Source: Chondrilla cf. caribensis (Eukaryota; Porifera; Demospongiae; Chondrillida; Chondrillidae). From it: 64,000 nt of DNA. Position numbers and translations under genes: made by a program. Location: positions 4,215,595-4,279,594 of the forward strand of contig OZ026547.1 in NCBI GenBank assembly GCA_964020155.1, in the 5' to 3' direction. The notes under the pieces were generated by a model. The model did no database searches, had not been told where the DNA came from, and worked only from the letters and a program-made list of their open reading frames with translations. Positions 59,791 to 64,000 of the stretch are shown piece after piece (positions within the stretch are counted from its first letter, which is position 1; the number at the start of each line of letters is the position of its first letter).

Positions 59791-60594
59791 TGTTGTGTTA
59801 ATGTGTAGTTCTGAATACCATACATATTGTAACATGGTATAACTTGGTATAACATGGTATAACATGGTATAACATAGTATTCCACATTATGTACATCTCT
59901 GATGTTTTACCAGCTTCAAGCCATGACTGTTGCCTCTTACCTCATCAGAATGGTGCAGTACACAGAGTACTTCATACATCTCCAGGTTTGAGGATTATTG
60001 TGCATACATAGCTGCATGTTTCTTGTATGAATTCATGTTGAATTGGAAATGTGTATGTTGTATTTTATGCAAAAGCTAGAATGAGATACAATATAATATA
60101 TATAATGGAAAATCATCAATGTGAAAAACTACAGAGGATCCTTGAAATTGCCTTTTGTCCTGTATGTTCTTATCGTATATATTCTTTATCAAATGTTGTT
60201 CTTTTCAGGACTTGGTAGTGTTGTGTGTATACACTAATACAACAAACTGAACAAAGCTGAAGAAGTGGTTTATTTTGAAGCAATTTATCTCAAGGGTGTT
60301 CATCAGAAAGAGTTTCTACTGTCTCTACTGTACAGCATATGAATAATTATTATAGTGATGTCAGTTTTTTATTCAATGTCTGTATCTTCTGTATACATTC
60401 TTACATTGGTATTTCTAAGACTTATTCTTGTTCTAATAGGACGCCTGTTTTGACAGAGCTGATAAAGCATTCAATAGCAAATGAAATGGCTTGGAAGTCA
60501 GCCTTGGGCTAAGACATAAATGACATCCAAGAAGTGATCCCCGAGTCCTACTACCTCCCAGACGTCCTCACCAACAGCAACAAGTTTGTGCTCG

Positions 60595-61292
60595 GTGAGT
60601 GGTGGAGTGAGTGGGAGTATCTAACCGATCAGCTTCCCTCCATAGCCGTTTTGTTGAGCAACTGTGCAATGGAAGTCTCATACCTGGCCTGTAGTTTTCA
60701 TATTTACACATCTGGATTTGATAAACAACACAAAAACATGTAAACACAAACATGGAATAAACACTTGGGTACAAAGCTAACATGTTAACATGATATTTGT
60801 CCACAATTGCATGGAATATATGCATTTGGGTGTAAATATTGCACTGTATGTATTAGATTTGAATTTGTATTTCCTGTCATGATAGCATGTTAGTGTAGAA
60901 TAGAGCTGGCTGTTGAAGGTCATGTGACAGTCACCTGACTAATGTATAGGTTTGTTGGATAGCAAGAATGTGACAGTCACATGACCAATATATATTTATA
61001 GGTCACACTGTTGTAGAAGCATGTATAATTGGACATCCAATTAGTTTCCTTAATAGGAATAAGATTTGAATTTCAAGTGAATAATTAATTAATGACCAAA
61101 TAATTTTTCATCCCATCATGCATAATAAAGCGATAAGATTTGAATTTGAAGTGAATATTATTATAATAATATTATTATTGTAGCATCAATCATGTTTACA
61201 ATCTAACTGAGTGTTCATGACCTAGTGAATTGTATGTGTTTCTCTAGTTCCTAGTTTACACACTACTAGTGAGTATAATGTTGTTTGATGTG
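60595..61292. other. No gene recognised
   Basis: Sequence after the last BEACH-like exon. Two stretches near 60895-61080 share words (GACAGTCAC...TGAC, AAGATTTGAATTT) as a small internal duplication. No further BEACH exon was found. Confidence 0.3.
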
Positions 61293-62165
61293 TTAGTCTC
61301 TGGAGCAAAGCTTCATTTCACTACACTTGAGATAAAAGGAGAATCCGGACCATCCATCGAAGTAGCCATTGTTGTATGGTGTGTTCAGGTTTGAACATGA
61401 GCACTCATTGTACCACCATCCTGCACTGTTGATCTGAGCACAGTTTCCTGACCAGTTATCATTATCCCTGTCACGTGTTGTGAATGGCATAACATCACTG
61501 TTTCCAGTTGACAGACATGCTCTCATCCCATCACCAGCTGTTCCACTGTATGCTCCAAGATCTAGTCTGTACTTGTTGGCAGCATTGTGAAACAGCAATG
61601 GAGCTGTAGATGGCATATTTGTGTATTCCTTTATTGGTGGTCATGTCAATTCTCAACTCGGCAGCACAAACACTGAATGTCAAGCAGTTGATCTTCTTCA
61701 ATCCAAGCCAATGTTCGTACTGTGGATCTCCAAATCCTTCTTCGTAATCAGTCCAGTTACGATTGAAGTCCAATTGAGCATGTCTTCTTCTCTGGAACAC
61801 GATCCATTGTCCATTTTTCATGTCACAAAATACTTTGAATGGTTTGGTATTGGGACAGTTTGGTGCAATAGTGTAGACTCCATCTTGAGTACATCCTCTC
61901 TGATAGACCTCTTTACAGTCACGAGGTATGGTATCCCCAGATGGTGTACCTGAGAATGAAGGGAATCCACTAACCTGACCAGTACACATAGTTGTTGCAT
62001 GATATTTCTAGTCTGTAGTCCTAGTAGCTAGCTACCCCAGTGTCCTAGGGTACAGTGTATATTAATAATATGATTGAACTCACATTGTGCATTTGTGGTG
62101 TGTGTTCCAGCTAGGATGAATCCAATAGTGAGGATGACTGGTGTGAGTAAATTCTCCATTGTCAT
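61293..62165 (-). pseudogene. Fibrinogen-related gene copy C, one frameshift
   Basis: Exon 1 (62165-62084) encodes MTMENLLTPVILTIGFILAG then THTTNAQ with a phase-1 GTGAGT donor, nearly the same as copy A. Exon 2 (61949-61293) follows TCATTCTCAG. It reads PSGDTIPRDCKEVYQRGCTQ, VFCDMKNGQWIVFQRR and EHWLGLKKINCL, then at about 61588 one extra base shifts the frame. The rest ([29 protein letters not shown]-like GWWYNEC, and a [11 protein letters not shown] end) is clean in the next frame. Exons sum to 739 bases, one more than a multiple of three. A single recent lesion, or a base-calling error, would explain it. Copy C is more divergent from A than B is, and keeps Cys-Asp-Met and the calcium site. 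Confidence 0.8.
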
Positions 62166-62281
62166 CTTGTGTCAGTAATTGAAGTAACTGCAGTGACCTC
62201 CAATGCAGGTTGATATCTTGTCCACTTGTTGTCTTTCTCCCTTTGAGCTGTTTGTGTTGTTGTAGGTGGTCACTTCTCTTC

Positions 62282-62288
62282 ATTTATA
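62282..62288 (-). promoter_or_regulatory. TATA box of FReD copy C
   Basis: Minus-strand TATAAAT about 115 bp upstream of the exon 1 ATG. The leader between is very similar to that of copy A (GGTGGTCACTTCTCTTC in plus orientation), so promoter and leader were duplicated with the gene. Confidence 0.6.
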
Positions 62289-62299
62289 GCCCACCACCT

Positions 62300-63035
62300 G
62301 CAGAAGTGTGTCGGTGTGTGGGTAACAGAAGACCATATTTCGGCAAAATTGCAATTTTTCTCCTTTTATGGTCATCTCTCACTGTCTTCAGTAGGTTTAT
62401 TCTATTTATAGACCTAGGAGTATTATGTCCTAGTATGGTATTATAATTGTTGTCAACTATGTTGGCAGAAGTTAACAGGTGTCCCCCCTATATGTGTGGG
62501 TGGATGAAAATTAGTGTCCCCAGTGTATGCATGTATGTGTGCATATTGTGTGTGCATGCAGCATGCACGTGTGTATGCCCATGCAGTAGTGTGCATGAGA
62601 CTGATTGCATATGGCTTCCCAGTTAAGGCACAATGAACAGGATGTAGGCGTGGGAAATTGCTCCTTTATAGAGTCTGGTCAATATACAATGTCAGCACAG
62701 CAGCTAGAAGGTGCACAAGATTGAGTAAGTTTGAACAGGGTAGAAGTTAAACTGCTCCCAACCACCACAGAGCTAGATGAAGGAGTAAAATATATGGAAA
62801 TGAGATAGACTACCATAGGGTGGATGATAGGGTTAGGTGCATAGGGGTTAAGTAAGCCGGAAAGTGGTGTAGCTTGCCATATGTATTGCACAATTGGGTA
62901 AGCATGCCCCCTTCGATGATGACGTTCAGCTACATGTAATATGGTCCCATGCTTTGGGACAGGTACAGCCAGAGGCTCATGTTGAGTAAGAGTCCCAGTG
63001 TGATCTGGGTTGAAGTCTGAGGGGGGGGGCATCCA
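62300..63035. other. No gene recognised
   Basis: Upstream flank of FReD copy C. It contains a TG/GCATGC tract at 62520-62580 and a G-run at 63020. A minus-strand Pro-rich frame (62679-63032) has no recognised domain. Confidence 0.3.
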
Positions 63036-63039
63036 TTAA

Positions 63040-63420
63040 ACTCAGTCTAACTTTGTACACAAGTCAAGAGTTGTTAATTAGCCTTCTACTGAGGTCATCC
63101 ATCATTGATTGGTGGAACCATAATATGTTCTTGTCTGTTCCATTAGTATCATTGGATTGTGTATGTCATCCGATCTCCTTGTGTGAGTCCAGTCCTGAAA
63201 CATTACTATAGTACTGTACTCTGACCTGTTATGATCATGATGAATGTTGGATTGTGTATGTCATTCCATCGCCTTGTTAGTAAGACTCAATCCATGTACT
63301 CAAGCCAAGAGTTGTTAGCCATCGTGTATGCAGCAATGTGTCACCACCCTGGCCTCCACAGGGTCCAAGTGACACATATCAGCACAGCTAAACATGCATG
63401 TGCATTCTCTGAAAGTCTTG
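63040..63420 (+). repeat. FReD-associated repeat modules, third occurrence
   Basis: TAACTTTGTACACAAGTCAA ... CTTCTACTGAGG ... CCATTAGTATCATTGGATTG, then GTCCAAGTGACACATATCAG, as in 7430-9535. Confidence 0.78.
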
Positions 63421-63733
63421 TAGCATTCTAAATTCTGTCTCCTAAGCAATATGTACGTATGTAAAGGAGTGAGGGAAATACCTATCTTAAAACAGTATAG
63501 CATCTGTTGCTATAGAAGCAACACACTTATATAGCAATTTTATAATGTACAAAGCCCTAGCCATTGTATTGTATGAAGTTTCTAATCATTTAGCTGATGT
63601 AATCTTCAAATGTTTATGTTATCAATGGATACTCTACTGGTTGAGACATGGTCACTCGGGCAGTATAACACATAAATCCACTCTCCCTTGAGACTTGTCA
63701 TTTTATATGTCATACTGTCCTGGTGTCCATGTC

Positions 63734-63970
63734 TTGACCACTAAATAATCCTCACCAAAATAGCATGTACAATGTGTGTATATTTGTAATGATATTATTA
63801 TTATTATAAATCATATTCCAGTTCCCACATTATCACTTCCTGTAATGAATGTCATTAAATTAATCACACATCAAAGGATTACATCATTGATCATAGCACA
63901 TGTGGTAAATATAAGCCAATCTACCTAATGTTGGTGTATGTGTAGAGTTAGTTATTGTGTGTGTTTCCAT
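63734..63970 (+). repeat. Module shared with 52272-52515
   Basis: TCTTGACCACTAAATAATCC ... TTACATCATTGATCATAGCA ... CAATCTACCTAATGTTGGTG. Its presence here suggests another FReD block continues beyond the window. Confidence 0.75.
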
Positions 63971-64000
63971 TAATCCTATCATTGCACACTTGCATGATCC

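Larger units (their letters stand above)
56974..60594 (+). pseudogene. BEACH-family (WDFY3/ALFY-like) gene fragment, broken
   Basis: Exon-like segments with good splice borders. 56974-57294 gives AVHLYNPSRTPGTVIVGSIG, FHNFTPKPISTLLLSVGG, then after a one-base shift MANTLECLYASVKALVCTVG, and ends at GTAAGT. 58452-~58530 gives LSVWSEASQDIQHFLLQHSR. 59482-~59595 gives NAKMMIKMGLVSTMLHHLQD. 59914-59985 gives QAMTVASYLIRMVQY. 60440-60594 gives CFDRADKAFNS, a frame change, a TAA, then DIQEVIPESYYLPDVLTNSN and KFVLG before GTGAGT. The last matches the start of a BEACH domain (ELIPEFFYLPEFL.NSN). BEACH-WD40 proteins act in membrane traffic and selective autophagy. Frameshifts, an in-frame stop and the lack of most exons make this a partial, decayed genomic duplicate. 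Assignment to WDFY3 rather than another BEACH protein is from memory. Confidence 0.7.

Noticed and set aside
61293..61989. Treating FReD copy C as two separate genes
   Set aside because: The two frames meet at one extra base within a single fibrinogen domain.

Overview
This window looks like nuclear DNA of an early-branching invertebrate animal, most likely a sponge. Genes are intron-split and have TATA boxes. The DNA is AT-rich, visibly poor in CpG, and full of microsatellites, minisatellites and short TA-flanked inverted-repeat elements. I see no operons, tRNAs or rRNAs. The gene content (fibrinogen-related proteins, short collagens with signal peptide and coiled coil, a secreted galectin-like lectin, and an orphan retroelement domain containing DARLDV) fits sponges best, with Cnidaria as the alternative. 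The phylum is an inference.

Layout. 0-4.6 kb: a broken fibrinogen-domain (FReD) fragment, a 41-bp minisatellite, and a truncated gene end running into a 31-bp minisatellite. 5.4-6.5 kb: an intact single-exon secreted protein with a short Gly-X-Y stretch and a fibrinogen-like C-terminus (minus strand). 7.4-11.5 kb: a repeat-rich block with a dead FReD fragment and an intact two-exon secreted FReD gene (minus). 11.6-12.6 kb: an intron-containing clathrin heavy chain pseudogene. 13.7-14.3 kb: a retroelement ORF. 15-24 kb: a Cys-rich exon, a long CA satellite, a TIR element and locally duplicated blocks with unrecognised exons. 24.6-33.4 kb and 41.5-51.7 kb: two direct copies of a large segmental duplication. 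Each carries a galectin-like gene (plus) and a short-chain collagen gene (minus) pointing toward each other. The spacer holds a CpG-bearing promoter-like patch near 40 kb. 52.3-56.2 kb: a second copy of the 7.5-11.5 kb block, in which the FReD gene is wrecked by frameshifts. 57-60.6 kb: a decayed BEACH-family (WDFY3-like) gene fragment with minisatellites in its introns. 61.3-62.3 kb: a third FReD gene with one frameshift. 62.7-64 kb: further copies of the FReD-associated repeats.

How the genes relate. All convincing intact genes encode secreted products: recognition-type domains (FReD, galectin-like), collagenous stalks, or both. The window therefore reads as an expanding and decaying cluster of extracellular recognition/matrix genes. 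Birth by segmental duplication is visible directly, and death by frameshift or nonsense is visible in several copies. Joint function in immunity or matrix is inferred from the families, not shown by the sequence. All alignments and counts were made by eye.
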